A stretch of 64,000 bases of DNA from Saccharopolyspora kobensis (GTDB lineage Bacteria > Actinomycetota > Actinomycetes > Mycobacteriales > Pseudonocardiaceae), in the NCBI RefSeq assembly GCF_900108315.1, contig NZ_FNVB01000005.1:665243-729242 (forward strand). Direction: 5' to 3'. Shown one piece after another: positions 36,721 to 44,992 of the stretch. Both the position numbers and the translations under genes were made by a program. The notes under the pieces are model-generated. The model ran no database searches and had not been told where the DNA came from. It was given only the letters and a program-made list of their open reading frames with translations. Each line of letters starts with the position of its first letter. The stretch's first letter is position 1.

Positions 36721-36762
36721 ACCATCCGGACGGCCCAACGCGCGCTGGGCCGACCGGATGGT
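36721..36762 (-). terminator. Long hairpin downstream of the PfkB kinase gene
   Basis: ACCATCCGG-A-CGGCCCA (36721-36737) pairs with TGGGCCG-A-CCGGATGGT (36746-36762): 16 pairs with one A/A mismatch, loop of 8. It lies 44 bp after the kinase stop on the minus strand. The rest of the 36429-36806 gap contains only the presumed gltA promoter; no gene was seen. Confidence 0.7.
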
Positions 36763-36806
36763 GGGCGGCTGAGCTCACAGGGTGTCCTCGGGCACGTCCG
36801 CCCAGT

Positions 36807-37739
36807 TCAATCGGCCGTCAGCTCTCCGGCCCACGGCGGCTCGGCACCCGCGCGGGAGACGGTGACGGCGGCCGCCGCAGCGGCAAATCGCAGAGCTCGT
36901 TCCCACTGTTCGCGATCGAGCCGTCGCACGGCATTCGCCGAGAGGGCGCCGTTGCGGTGCAGCCACGCCAGCAGCGCGGCCTGCACGGTGTCGCCGGCGC
37001 CGATGGTGTCGGCCACCTCGACCCGCTCCCCCGGCACGGTGATCTCGCCGGCGGCGGTCACCGCGGTGAGCCCGTCCGCCCCGCGCGTCAGCACCACCGC
37101 CGCCGGGCCCTCGCGCTGCCAGTCGCGAGCCGCGTCGAGCACGTCTCCGCCGTCGGCGAGCCATCCGGCGTCGTCGTCGGAGACCTTCAGCAGCCCGACC
37201 GACGGCAGCCAGGAGCGGAACCGGGCGCGGTAGGCGTCGGGATCGGCGATCAGATCGGCGCGGATGTTCGGGTCCAGCGCGATGAACCGGCCGCGCTCGG
37301 CCTCCCGGAACAGCACCTTCTCGTACACCGAGGCGCCGGGCTCCAGCACCATGCCGAGCGTGCCCAGGCAGAGCGCGGTGGTGCGCTCGGGCAGCTCCTG
37401 GTCGGTGACGAACCGGGTCGCGGTGCCCTCGGTGTGGAAGCTGTAGCGCGCCGAACCGTCCTCGCCGAGCCCGACCACGGCCAGCGTCGTCGGCTCCGGC
37501 CCGCGCTGCACCAGCCCGGTGTCCACGTTGGAGGCCCGCAGCCGCTCGACCAGCTTGTCGCCGAACTGGTCGGTGGACACCCGGGCGTAGAACGCCGCCG
37601 GGACGCCGAGCCTGCCCAGCGCGATCGCCACGTTGTACGGCCCGCCGCCCAGCAGCGGGTGCAGCGGCCCGAGCTCGCCCTCGCCCGTGGCCGGGTCCGG
37701 GACGAGGTCGACCAGGGCCTCACCGCCGATGACGATCAC
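36807..37739 (-). CDS. PfkB-family carbohydrate kinase (fructokinase-like)
   Basis: 310 residues. The first signature is GGGPYNVAIALGRLG and the second DTIGAGDTVQAALLAWL, with catalytic Asp in GAGD. Between them lie FYARVSTDQFGDKLVERL and LDPNIRADLI, as in fructokinases and ribokinase relatives. It phosphorylates a sugar with ATP; fructose is the most likely substrate. The GTG at 37739 overlaps the TetR stop (GTGA) and has GGAGGAGAA immediately before it. Co-transcription with a TetR regulator suggests the sugar or its metabolite controls the unit. No sugar transporter gene is adjacent. Confidence 0.85.
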   Translation of the reverse strand: MIVIGGEALVDLVPDPATGEGELGPLHPLLGGGPYNVAIALGRLGVPAAFYARVSTDQFGDKLVERLRASNVDTGLVQRGPEPTTLAVVGLGEDGSARYSFHTEGTATRFVTDQELPERTTALCLGTLGMVLEPGASVYEKVLFREAERGRFIALDPNIRADLIADPDAYRARFRSWLPSVGLLKVSDDDAGWLADGGDVLDAARDWQREGPAAVVLTRGADGLTAVTAAGEITVPGERVEVADTIGAGDTVQAALLAWLHRNGALSANAVRRLDREQWERALRFAAAAAAVTVSRAGAEPPWAGELTAD

Positions 37740-38347
37740 TTCTCCTCCTCGTTGTTCTGCGGCGCGGCGGCCAGCCCGCCGAGCAGGAACTGCGAGAGCT
37801 CGGCGAACGCGGCCGCGTCCGAGAGACCGGTCCGCTCGCCGATCTCGCCGCGCTGGATGCCCGCGATGGCGTGGCCGACCAGCTCGCCGACGAACCCGGC
37901 GTGCACCTCCCGGAACACGCCCTGCCGCACGCCCTCGCCGATGAAGCCGCGGATGCGGTCGGCGGCGGCGTGCGCGTTGGCCTCGTAGGTGGCGCGGGTG
38001 GAGAGGTTGGCGGCCATGTCGGCGATGAACTCCCGGGACGCCGGGCGCAGCGCCTCCGCCGCGGCGTCCAGGTAGACCCGGACCTTCTCCCGCACGTCCT
38101 GGACCGCCTCCACCTGCCGCTCGACGCGCTGCGTGGCGCACTTGAAGTAGTGCGCGACCACGCGGACCGCGAGCTGCTCCTTGCTGCCGGCCAGCGTGTA
38201 CAGCGTCGACTTCGAGCAGTGCAGCCGCGCCACCAGGTCGTCCAGCGTGAAGTGCGCGAATCCTTCGGCCAGGAACAGGTCGCGCAACTGGTCCAGCAAC
38301 TCGGCCCGGCGCGCGTTGGCCGGCCGGCGGCTCGGGGAGGTGGTCAT
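37736..38347 (-). CDS. TetR-family regulator in operon with the sugar kinase
   Basis: 203 residues. The DNA-binding domain lies at about 12-60: RRAELLDQLRDLFLAEGFAHFTLDDLVARLHCSKSTLYTLAGSKEQL, of which LHCSKSTLYTLAGSKE is the recognition region. A helical effector domain follows (YLDAAAEALRPASREFIADM). The ATG at 38347 gives a normal N-terminus. It is divergent from an acyl-CoA dehydrogenase gene across 348 bp that contains CAGTACTG palindromes near the dehydrogenase start, so it may regulate fatty-acyl metabolism rather than, or as well as, the sugar kinase. Confidence 0.83.
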   Translation of the reverse strand: MTTSPSRRPANARRAELLDQLRDLFLAEGFAHFTLDDLVARLHCSKSTLYTLAGSKEQLAVRVVAHYFKCATQRVERQVEAVQDVREKVRVYLDAAAEALRPASREFIADMAANLSTRATYEANAHAAADRIRGFIGEGVRQGVFREVHAGFVGELVGHAIAGIQRGEIGERTGLSDAAAFAELSQFLLGGLAAAPQNNEEEK

Positions 38348-38628
38348 CGCTGGAAGCCTGCCACAGCACTCTCGGGTGTCGATGAGGGTTCTCGTTCGCT
38401 GAGAACCCGTCGGCGAAGCCGTCCGCGCCTCACAAGCGGCGACGGCAGCCCGTTGGAGCACGCACGCAAAGCGACCACCTGCGGGCTCTGAGAGCTTTCC
38501 GGCGAGGGCGGCCCCCCGCCGTGCACTCGGTCATACATCACGAGGGGCACCCGCTGACCTGAAAACCTCGCAGTTCCCGCCGAGTGACACCCCGGCAGCC
38601 CAATCACCAACAGGTTCTCGGACTTCCA

Positions 38629-38668
38629 CAGTACTGAAGTACGCCCTACAGTACTGGCACCAGTACCG
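38629..38668. promoter_or_regulatory. CAGTACTG palindromes, candidate operator of the acyl-CoA dehydrogenase
   Basis: The perfect palindrome CAGTACTG occurs at 38629-38636 and 38649-38656, 20 bp apart, with a related CAGTACCG at 38661-38668. They sit 28-67 bp upstream of the dehydrogenase ATG. The 20-bp spacing puts them on the same face of the helix. The rest of the 38348-38628 gap shows no gene. Confidence 0.5.
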
Positions 38669-38695
38669 ACGTCGGCATCAGGAGCGCGATCCGCC

Positions 38696-39835
38696 ATGTC
38701 CGTCCAACGCCTGCTCCCCACCCCCGAATCCACCGACCTGCTCGCGCTGACCAGGGAGATCGCCCGCGATGAGCTCGCGGGACGGGCTGCCGGTGACGAG
38801 GCCGCGGAGAAGTTCCCGCGCGACGTCTTCCGGCTGCTCGGCGAGTCCGGGTTCCTCGGCCTCCCCTACGCCGAGGAGCACGGCGGCGGGGCCCAGCCGT
38901 ACGAGGTCTACCTCCAGGTCCTGGAGGAGCTGAGCAGCGCGTGGATGACCGTCGGCGTCGGCCTGTCGGTGCACACCATGAGCTGCTTCCCGCTGGCCCA
39001 CTTCGGCACGCCCGAGCAGCGCTCGCGCTGGCTGCCGGACATGCTCGGCGGCGATCTGCTCGGCGCGTACGCGCTGTCCGAACCGCACGCGGGCTCGGAC
39101 GCGGCGTCGCTGAGCACGCGGGCCGCGCGGCAGGGCGACGAGTACTCGATCAACGGGGCCAAGGCGTGGATCACGCACGGTGGCGCCGCGGACTTCTACA
39201 CGCTCATGGCCCGGACCTCCGACGACGGCCCGCGCGGCATCAGCTGCTTCCTGGTAGACGGCTCGACCTCTGGCCTGTCCGCGGGCCCGCCGGAGCACAA
39301 GATGGGCCTGACCGGCTCGCCCACCACGCCGCTGTACTTCGAGGACGCGCGGATCGCCGCGGACCGGCTCGTCGGCGAGGAGGGCGACGGCCTGAAGATC
39401 GCGCTCAGCGCCCTGGACTCCGGGCGGCTGGGCATCGCCGCCTGCGCGGTCGGGCTGGCCCAGGCGGCGCTGGACCTGGCGGTGGACTACGCCAAGCAGC
39501 GCAACCAGTTCGGGCGGCCGATCATCGAGTTCCAGGGCATGGAGTTCCTGCTCGCCGACATGGCGGCGGCGGTGCAGTCGGCGCGCGCGAGCTACCTCGA
39601 CGGGGCCCGTCGCCGCGACGCGGGCCTGCCCTTCGGCCAGCAGGCGTCGGTGGCGAAGCTGGTGGCGACGGACGCGGCGATGAAGGTGACCACCGACGCG
39701 GTCCAGGTCCTCGGCGGCGCGGGCTACACCCGCGACTTCCCGGCGGAGCGCTACATGCGCGAGGCCAAGGTCCTCCAGATCTTCGAGGGCACCAACCAGA
39801 TCCAGCGCATGCTCATCGCCCGCGGCCTGAAGTAG
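38696..39835 (+). CDS. Acyl-CoA dehydrogenase
   Basis: 379 residues, normal length. It catalyses FAD-dependent alpha,beta-dehydrogenation of an acyl-CoA. Family motifs: GAYALSEPHAGSDAAS (FAD/substrate signature 1), INGAKAWITHGGAADFY, DRLVGEEGDGLKIALSALDSGRLGIAA, YAKQRNQFGRPI, and QVLGGAGYTRDFPAERYMREAKV with IFEGTNQIQRMLIARGL, which holds the catalytic Glu. It resembles short- or medium-chain types; chain length cannot be fixed. AGGAG lies 11 bases before the ATG. It is a single gene between a divergent TetR and a convergent epimerase. Candidate operators lie just upstream. Confidence 0.92.
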   Translation: MSVQRLLPTPESTDLLALTREIARDELAGRAAGDEAAEKFPRDVFRLLGESGFLGLPYAEEHGGGAQPYEVYLQVLEELSSAWMTVGVGLSVHTMSCFPLAHFGTPEQRSRWLPDMLGGDLLGAYALSEPHAGSDAASLSTRAARQGDEYSINGAKAWITHGGAADFYTLMARTSDDGPRGISCFLVDGSTSGLSAGPPEHKMGLTGSPTTPLYFEDARIAADRLVGEEGDGLKIALSALDSGRLGIAACAVGLAQAALDLAVDYAKQRNQFGRPIIEFQGMEFLLADMAAAVQSARASYLDGARRRDAGLPFGQQASVAKLVATDAAMKVTTDAVQVLGGAGYTRDFPAERYMREAKVLQIFEGTNQIQRMLIARGLK

Positions 39836-39865
39836 GGAGCGGGCGGGGCCGGGCTGAGGGGGGCC

Positions 39866-39911
39866 GGCTCACGTTGCGGAGGTGGTCCGGCTCACGTTGC
39901 GGAGGTGGTCC
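39866..39911. repeat. 23-bp tandem duplication
   Basis: GGCTCACGTTGCGGAGGTGGTCC occurs twice in direct succession without mismatch (39866-39888 and 39889-39911), directly abutting the large palindrome that follows. It is non-coding, between convergent genes. Confidence 0.9.
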
Positions 39912-39952
39912 GTGAGTGTTTTGGGGCGTCATAGCACCCCAAAACACTCACG
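39911..39952. repeat. Palindrome family 2, copy 1 (possible bidirectional terminator)
   Basis: CGTGAGTGTTTTGGGG (39911-39926) and its exact complement (39937-39952) enclose the loop CGTCATAGCA. It lies between the convergent acyl-CoA dehydrogenase and epimerase genes. The T- and A-runs inside the arms would provide partial U-tracts on both strands. Related copies occur at 44929 and 52345. Confidence 0.9.
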
Positions 39953-39987
39953 GGACCTGTGCAGGCACAACGTGATCGCGGCCCGGC

Positions 39988-40917
39988 TCAGAACGGCGTC
40001 AGGCCCCAGTGGGCGATCCAGGTCTCGCCCGGTTGGAGGGTGAGCAGGTCGGTTCCGGTGTTGAGGGCGTTCGGCGGGCAGGTCATCGGCTCGATCGCGA
40101 TCGCCCGGCCCCGGCCCGGGAAGTCCTCCGGCGTGTAGACCTGCACCCACTTGAACACCGGGTCCGCCCACAGCTGGACGCCGTGGCCGTCCGGCCCGGT
40201 GACGGCGTGCCGGACGAGCTCGTCGCCCGGCGCCGGGGCGGCCCCGCCGAACGCGGTGTCCAGCAGCAGCCCGGCCAGCGGTCGTCCGCTGCGGAAGTCG
40301 AGCTCGTCGCCCTGCAGCGCGCGAGGCGGCCGCACCGGGACCATCCGGTCGGCGTCCACCGGCAGCAGCGTCGACGCCGACAGCCGGAGCGAGCAGTCGT
40401 CGGTTCCGGCGGCGCCCGCGCGCGGGTACGGGTGCACGCCGAGCCCGAACGGCGTCGGGCGCGAGCCGAGGTTCTCCATGGTGTGCGTCACGGTGAGCCC
40501 GTCGGGGCCGACCGAGTAGCCGACCGACGTCAGCAGCGGCACCGGCCAGCCCGGCTGCGCGGCCACCATCGCCTGCAGAACCACTGTGGACTCGGCGTGC
40601 TCCACGACGCTCCACGCGGTGTGCCGCAGCAGGCCGTGGATCGCGTTGCGCCTCGCGGGTTCGGTCAGCGGGAGCTGCTGCGGCTCCCCGTCGAGCACCC
40701 ACTGCCCGTCCGCGACGCGGTTCGGCCACGGCACGAGCACCGCACCGGCACCGCCGGGCGGCAGCTGGTCCGCGTCGTAGGTCTCGACGTGCGGCACACC
40801 GCCGACCTCGAAGGCCCGCAACGCCGCACCGACCTCGGTGATCACCGCGCGCGCCGGTCCGGAAGCGATCTCGAACTGCCGCCCCGTCGCGGGAATAGGT
40901 TCGTGCACCCGGCCCAC
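39988..40917 (-). CDS. Aldose 1-epimerase family protein
   Basis: 309 residues. Mutarotase-fold proteins interconvert alpha and beta anomers of hexoses or hexose-phosphates. Visible features: VPWPNRVADGQW, RNAIHGLLRHTAW with the conserved Arg-Asn and His, FGLGVHPYPR (second His) and a catalytic Glu in IAIEPMTCPPNALN. The actinobacterial type is usually annotated as aldose epimerase. The start is GTG at 40917 or a second GTG three codons later; the ribosome signal is weak. It has a terminator-like palindrome at its 3' side and stands alone. Confidence 0.85.
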   Translation of the reverse strand: MGRVHEPIPATGRQFEIASGPARAVITEVGAALRAFEVGGVPHVETYDADQLPPGGAGAVLVPWPNRVADGQWVLDGEPQQLPLTEPARRNAIHGLLRHTAWSVVEHAESTVVLQAMVAAQPGWPVPLLTSVGYSVGPDGLTVTHTMENLGSRPTPFGLGVHPYPRAGAAGTDDCSLRLSASTLLPVDADRMVPVRPPRALQGDELDFRSGRPLAGLLLDTAFGGAAPAPGDELVRHAVTGPDGHGVQLWADPVFKWVQVYTPEDFPGRGRAIAIEPMTCPPNALNTGTDLLTLQPGETWIAHWGLTPF

Positions 40918-40926
40918 TCTAGAAGC

Positions 40927-40969
40927 AGGAAACCCCCCGCGCCGCCGAATTCGGCACGGGGGGTTTCCT
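40927..40969 (-). terminator. Terminator of the APC permease gene
   Basis: AGGAAACCCCCCG (40927-40939) and CGGGGGGTTTCCT (40957-40969) form a perfect 13-bp stem, 15 bp beyond the permease stop on the minus strand. It directly precedes the epimerase gene start. Confidence 0.8.
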
Positions 40970-40984
40970 GGATCCCGGACCGGT

Positions 40985-42385
40985 CTACTTGCCGAGCTTG
41001 GCGGCGTCGAAGTCCTTCCTGCCGCCGAACACGAAGTTGATCGCCCAGAAGATCACGCCGATGCCCAGCAGGATGCCGGCGATGATGTACTCCGTGGCCG
41101 GCCGACCGGACAGCGGGCTGGCGAAGAACGCGCAGGTCAGCGCGCCCAGCACCGGCACCCAGCTGGGGGCCTTGAAGTGCTCGTGCTCGACCTTGTCCTT
41201 GCGCAGCACCAGCACCGCCACGTTGACCACGGCGAACACCATCAGCAACAGCAGCGAGGTGGTGCTGCCCAGGTCGGAGATCTCCAGCGAGCTCACCAGG
41301 ATCACCGCGATGAGGCTGGTGAACAGGATCGACACCCACGGCGTGCGCCGCGTGCGGTGCACCAGCCCGAACTGCTTGGGGATGATGCTCTCCTGCGACA
41401 TGCCGTAGACCAGGCGGCTGGCCATCAGCATGTTGATCAGCGCGGTGTTGGTCACCGCGAACAGCGCGATCATCGAGAACAGGATCGGCGGGAACCACGG
41501 CGCCGCGGCCTGGACGACCAGCAGCAGCGGGCCGTCGGATTCGGCCAGCTTGTCGGTGGGCACCAGCGTCGAGGTGATCACCGCGATCACCAGGTAGATC
41601 GAAGCCGTGATGGCCATGCCCAGCAGCAGCGCGCGCGGGAAGGTCTTGGCCGGGTTCTTGGTCTCCTCGGCCATGTTCACCGAGTCCTCGAAGCCCACCA
41701 TCGCGAAGAACGCCAGCGCGGTCGCCGAGGTGATCGCGACCAGCGGCGTGCTGTCGGTGTTGAACTGCAGCAGCCGGCTCGGGTCCGGGTCGACATCGGC
41801 GCTGTGCGTGCCGGAGATCAGCGCGAAGAGGCCGAAGAAGATGACGATCGCCAACCCCGTGAGCTCCACGAAGGTCAGCACCACGTTCATCTTCACCGAC
41901 TCGCCGACGCCCCGGAAGTTGATCGCGGCCAGCAGCAGCAGGAAGCCGATCGCCACGATCCAGGCCCACGAGGAAACGCCCTCGCCGACGATCGCCTCCA
42001 GGTAGTCACCGCTGAAGGCCTGGGCCGCCGAGGCCGCCGAGGTGATGCCCGAGCACATCACCGCGAAGGCGATGATGAAGGTCAGGAAGTGCACGCCGAA
42101 CGCCTTGTGCACGTACAGCGGTGCGCCGCCCGCCTTCGGGTACTTCCCGACCAGTTCCAGGTAGCTGAACGCGGTCAGGAAGGCGACCACGAACGCGACC
42201 AGGAACGGTACCCACAGCGCGCCGCCGACCTTGCCCGCGACCTTGCCGGTCAACGAGTAGATCGTGGTTCCGAGGATGTCCCCCACCACGAAGAAGAGCA
42301 GCAGTTTCGGGCCCATCACCTTCTTGAGGCCAGGCTCCTGCGCACCGCTGGGCGCGTTGTCGTTCACGGTCGTCTCGTTGGCCAT
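40985..42385 (-). CDS. APC-family amino acid/polyamine permease
   Basis: 466 residues, about twelve membrane helices. After a 25-residue polar N-terminus comes FFVVGDILGTTIYSLTGKVAG, the glycine-rich first helix of APC transporters. KYPKAGGAPLYVHKAFG follows in helix 3, and MVGFEDSVNMAEETKNP is the conserved loop between helices 6 and 7. NTALINMLMASRLVYGMSQE is also typical. It imports an amino acid or amine with protons; the substrate is not determinable. The ATG at 42385 is chosen over an upstream in-frame start because the longer N-terminus is not conserved in type. A terminator follows. Confidence 0.88.
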   Translation of the reverse strand: MANETTVNDNAPSGAQEPGLKKVMGPKLLLFFVVGDILGTTIYSLTGKVAGKVGGALWVPFLVAFVVAFLTAFSYLELVGKYPKAGGAPLYVHKAFGVHFLTFIIAFAVMCSGITSAASAAQAFSGDYLEAIVGEGVSSWAWIVAIGFLLLLAAINFRGVGESVKMNVVLTFVELTGLAIVIFFGLFALISGTHSADVDPDPSRLLQFNTDSTPLVAITSATALAFFAMVGFEDSVNMAEETKNPAKTFPRALLLGMAITASIYLVIAVITSTLVPTDKLAESDGPLLLVVQAAAPWFPPILFSMIALFAVTNTALINMLMASRLVYGMSQESIIPKQFGLVHRTRRTPWVSILFTSLIAVILVSSLEISDLGSTTSLLLLMVFAVVNVAVLVLRKDKVEHEHFKAPSWVPVLGALTCAFFASPLSGRPATEYIIAGILLGIGVIFWAINFVFGGRKDFDAAKLGK

Positions 42386-42481
42386 AGCTGAAAAGTGTGC
42401 AGGGAGGCTGATCGGCGCGTCTGCCCACCCCTGGTCGAACCGCACTACGCCGACCGGCCCAGGCGTGGCGACCTGCACAAT

Positions 42482-43777
42482 TCAGGCGTCGGAAGTGGGT
42501 GCGCGATACCGCCAGAACGCGGGCAGCAGCGCCGCCGAGATGACCGCTCCGACGACCACCAGCACCCCGCCGCCCACGATCGCCGCGGTGGTGCCCATCG
42601 CGGCGCCCGCCAGGCCGTGCACGGTGTCGGCCAGCCGCGGGCCACCGGCCACGACCACGGTGAACACGCCCTGGATGCGCCCGCGCATCTCGTCGGTGGC
42701 CGCCGTCTGCATGATCGCGCTGCGGTAGACCATGCTCACCAGGTCCGCCCCGCCGCCCAGCGCCAGGAAGAACACCGCCAGCCAGAGCGAGTCCGACAGG
42801 CCGAAGCCGATCACCGCGAGACCCCACGCGATCACGCCCACCGTGACGCCGACGCCGTGCCGCACGATCCGGTGCAGCCACCCGGAGAACACCCCGAAGA
42901 GGAACGCGCCGAGCGGGATCGCGGCGAACAGCCAGCCCAGCGAGGCACCGCCGCCGGGCGGATCGCCGAAGGTCCGCTCGGCCATCTCCGGGAACAGCGC
43001 GCGCGGCATCCCGAACACCATCGCGACGATGTCCAGCAGGAACGACGCGAGCAGCACGGAGTGCAGGGCCAGGTAGCGGAAGCCGTCCAGCACGGCGCGC
43101 AGGCCGGCCTTCTTCGGCGCGCCTTCCTGCGGCGGCAGCGGCGGCAGCCGGAACACCGCCCAGAGCGCGGCGCACAGCGCCACCGCGTCGACCAGGTACA
43201 GCGTCGAGAGCCCGGCGACCGGCAGCAGCACGCCCGCCAGCAGCGGCCCGGCGATCGAGCCGAGCTGGAACACGGTGGCGCCCAGCGCCTGCGCGGACGG
43301 CAGCAGGTGCACCGGGATCAGCCGGGCGATCGCAGCGCCGCGGGTGGGCATGTTGATCGCGAAGAACGTCTGCTGCGCGGCGAAGAGCACCAGCACCAGC
43401 CACACCGACCGGGTGCCGGAGGCAGCCGCCACCCACAGCAGGACGGAGGTGACCGCCAGGCCGCCGTTGGTGATCAGCAGCAGCTTGCGGCGGTCGACGG
43501 TGTCGGCGATCGCGCCGCCCCACAGCCCGAACACCAGCAGCGGCACGAGGCCGAAGATCCCGGCCAGGCCGACGTAGGCGGAGGAACCGGTGATGTCGTA
43601 GAGCTGCTTGGGCACCGCGACGGCGGCGAACTGCGCGCCGACGGCGGTGACGATGTTGGACAGCCACAACCGGCGGTAGGCCGGGTACTTCAGCGGGCGC
43701 GTGTCCAGGAAGACCTTGCTCAGCAGGGACTTGACGGATCGGCGCTGGGCTGTCGGGGTTCCGCTGCTGGGCTGCAC
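42482..43777 (-). CDS. MFS transporter, EntS (enterobactin exporter)-like group
   Basis: 431 residues, twelve predicted helices. The N-terminus LKYPAYRRLWLSNIVTAVGAQF is typical of the MFS_3/EntS group. Motif A-like GLWGGAIADTVDRRKLLLITN follows, then AALWAVFRLPPLPPQEGAPKK in the central loop. It exports a small molecule, perhaps a siderophore or drug; no siderophore genes are nearby. The GTG at 43777 is the best start. It lies 96 bp upstream of the permease gene on the same strand, with no overlap. Confidence 0.83.
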   Translation of the reverse strand: MQPSSGTPTAQRRSVKSLLSKVFLDTRPLKYPAYRRLWLSNIVTAVGAQFAAVAVPKQLYDITGSSAYVGLAGIFGLVPLLVFGLWGGAIADTVDRRKLLLITNGGLAVTSVLLWVAAASGTRSVWLVLVLFAAQQTFFAINMPTRGAAIARLIPVHLLPSAQALGATVFQLGSIAGPLLAGVLLPVAGLSTLYLVDAVALCAALWAVFRLPPLPPQEGAPKKAGLRAVLDGFRYLALHSVLLASFLLDIVAMVFGMPRALFPEMAERTFGDPPGGGASLGWLFAAIPLGAFLFGVFSGWLHRIVRHGVGVTVGVIAWGLAVIGFGLSDSLWLAVFFLALGGGADLVSMVYRSAIMQTAATDEMRGRIQGVFTVVVAGGPRLADTVHGLAGAAMGTTAAIVGGGVLVVVGAVISAALLPAFWRYRAPTSDA

Positions 43778-43942
43778 GAATGCCGAAGCCTAGCCGTTAG
43801 CGCCCCTAACAGCACTCGATTTACCGCCCCGTGTGACCGACTTCAACTCTTTCCGCGCGAATCCGCCGATCGGGCAATCACCACCCGCCGACCGCACTGC
43901 TCGGAACAGGGAAAATACCGAGCCGAACGAAGCGCGGCGTCA

Positions 43943-43994
43943 ATTTCGCGCGGAATCGACCGTCACCGGGGTGAACGTCGATTCCGCGCGAAAT
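43943..43994. repeat. 18-bp inverted repeat resembling the ATTTC-N4-GAAAT family
   Basis: ATTTCGCGCGGAATCGAC (43943-43960) and its exact complement (43977-43994) flank a 16-bp loop. The outer 14-mers read ATTTC-GCGC-GGAAT and ATTCC-GCGC-GAAAT. It lies 15 bp after the pdxH stop, so it can also act as the pdxH terminator. The remaining 43778-43942 sequence shows no gene. Confidence 0.75.
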
Positions 43995-44009
43995 CGGCAC
44001 GACGGTTGA

Positions 44010-44663
44010 TCACGGAGCGAGGCGCTCGACCGTCCAGGTCGCGTCGGTGCGGCGGAAGCGGAGGCGGTCGTGCAGCCGGTCGGGGCGGCCCTGCCAGAAC
44101 TCGACCGACTCGGGGCGGATCCGCCAGCCGCCCCAGTGCGGCGGCACCGGGACCTTCTCCTGCTCGGCGAACCGGCGCTCGATGCCGCTCAGCGAGGACT
44201 TCAGCGCCTCCCGGTTGGCGACCACCCGGGACTGCGGCGACGCCCACGCGCCGAGCTGCGAGCCGCGCGGGCGGACGTCCCAGTACTCGGCGGTCTCCGC
44301 CGAGGAGACCTTCTCCACGGTTCCGCGCACGTTGACCTGGCGCTGCAGGCCCAGCCACGGGAAGGTCGCGGCGGCGACCCGGGTGGACTTGAGGTCGTGG
44401 CTCTTGGCGGAGGTGTAGTTGGTGAAGAACACCACGCCCCGCTCGTCGAATCCCTTGCACAGCACCGTGCGCGACGACGGGACGCCGTCGGCGTCGGCGG
44501 TGGCCAGAACCATGGCGTTCGGCTCCACCAGCTCGGCCTGCACGGCCTCGTCGAACCACAGCTGGAGCTGCTCGTACCAGGTCGCGGCGAGCGAGGACTC
44601 GTCCAGCGCTCCGGCCTCGTAGGACACCCGCATCGACGGCAGCGCGACGTTGGCCTCCGACAT
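44010..44663 (-). CDS. pdxH: Pyridoxamine 5'-phosphate oxidase
   Basis: 217 residues. FMN-dependent oxidase turning PNP/PMP into pyridoxal 5'-phosphate. Signatures: PNAMVLATADADGVPSSRTV, LCKGFDERGVVFFTNYTSAKS (FMN phosphate and substrate loop), WLGLQRQVNVRGTVEKVS, RGSQLGAWASPQSRVV, and the C-terminal pair WGGWRIRPESVEFWQGRPDR and LHDRLRFRR. The length is normal for PdxH. The ATG at 44663 has GGGAGG 8 bases upstream; the ATG two codons earlier is too close to it. PLP made here would serve SerC and other transaminases. Confidence 0.93.
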   Translation of the reverse strand: MSEANVALPSMRVSYEAGALDESSLAATWYEQLQLWFDEAVQAELVEPNAMVLATADADGVPSSRTVLCKGFDERGVVFFTNYTSAKSHDLKSTRVAAATFPWLGLQRQVNVRGTVEKVSSAETAEYWDVRPRGSQLGAWASPQSRVVANREALKSSLSGIERRFAEQEKVPVPPHWGGWRIRPESVEFWQGRPDRLHDRLRFRRTDATWTVERLAP

Positions 44664-44928
44664 CCCCATTTCCTCCCTGACTCGCCCGGCAGCGGCACGA
44701 CTCGAACTTCTCCGGCTGCGCAGCCGGACGGTACGGGTTGGACCGGCCGGCGCGACAGGACCAGGTGGCGCCAGCCACCTACGACGGTAAACGGGATCCG
44801 AACGGACGCCGAATCGGCGGTGCTTCACGATCGATTCCGCAACCGATGCAGTGATCGTTCCCACACCCGATCGGACGTGCGAAAATCACTCCTTGCAGTG
44901 AAATCCGGTGAAAGGACCAAAAGGGATC

Positions 44929-44967
44929 GTGAGTGTTTCGGGCCCTATAACGACACAAAGCACTCAC
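44929..44967. repeat. Palindrome family 2, copy 2 (degenerate)
   Basis: GTGAGTGTTTC (from 44929) faces AAAGCACTCAC (to 44967), with 7 perfect outer pairs and a loop containing CCCTATAACGAC. It lies 26 bp beyond the urea-transporter stop, within the 329-bp gap (44664-44992) before pdxH. The gap shows no gene. Confidence 0.7.
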
Positions 44968-44992
44968 ACAACCAACAGGTCCCACAACCGGC

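Noticed and set aside
44664..44864. N-terminal extension of PdxH by 67 residues
   Set aside because: The extension is Arg/Ser-rich and unlike PdxH. The ATG at 44663 has a well-spaced GGGAGG.
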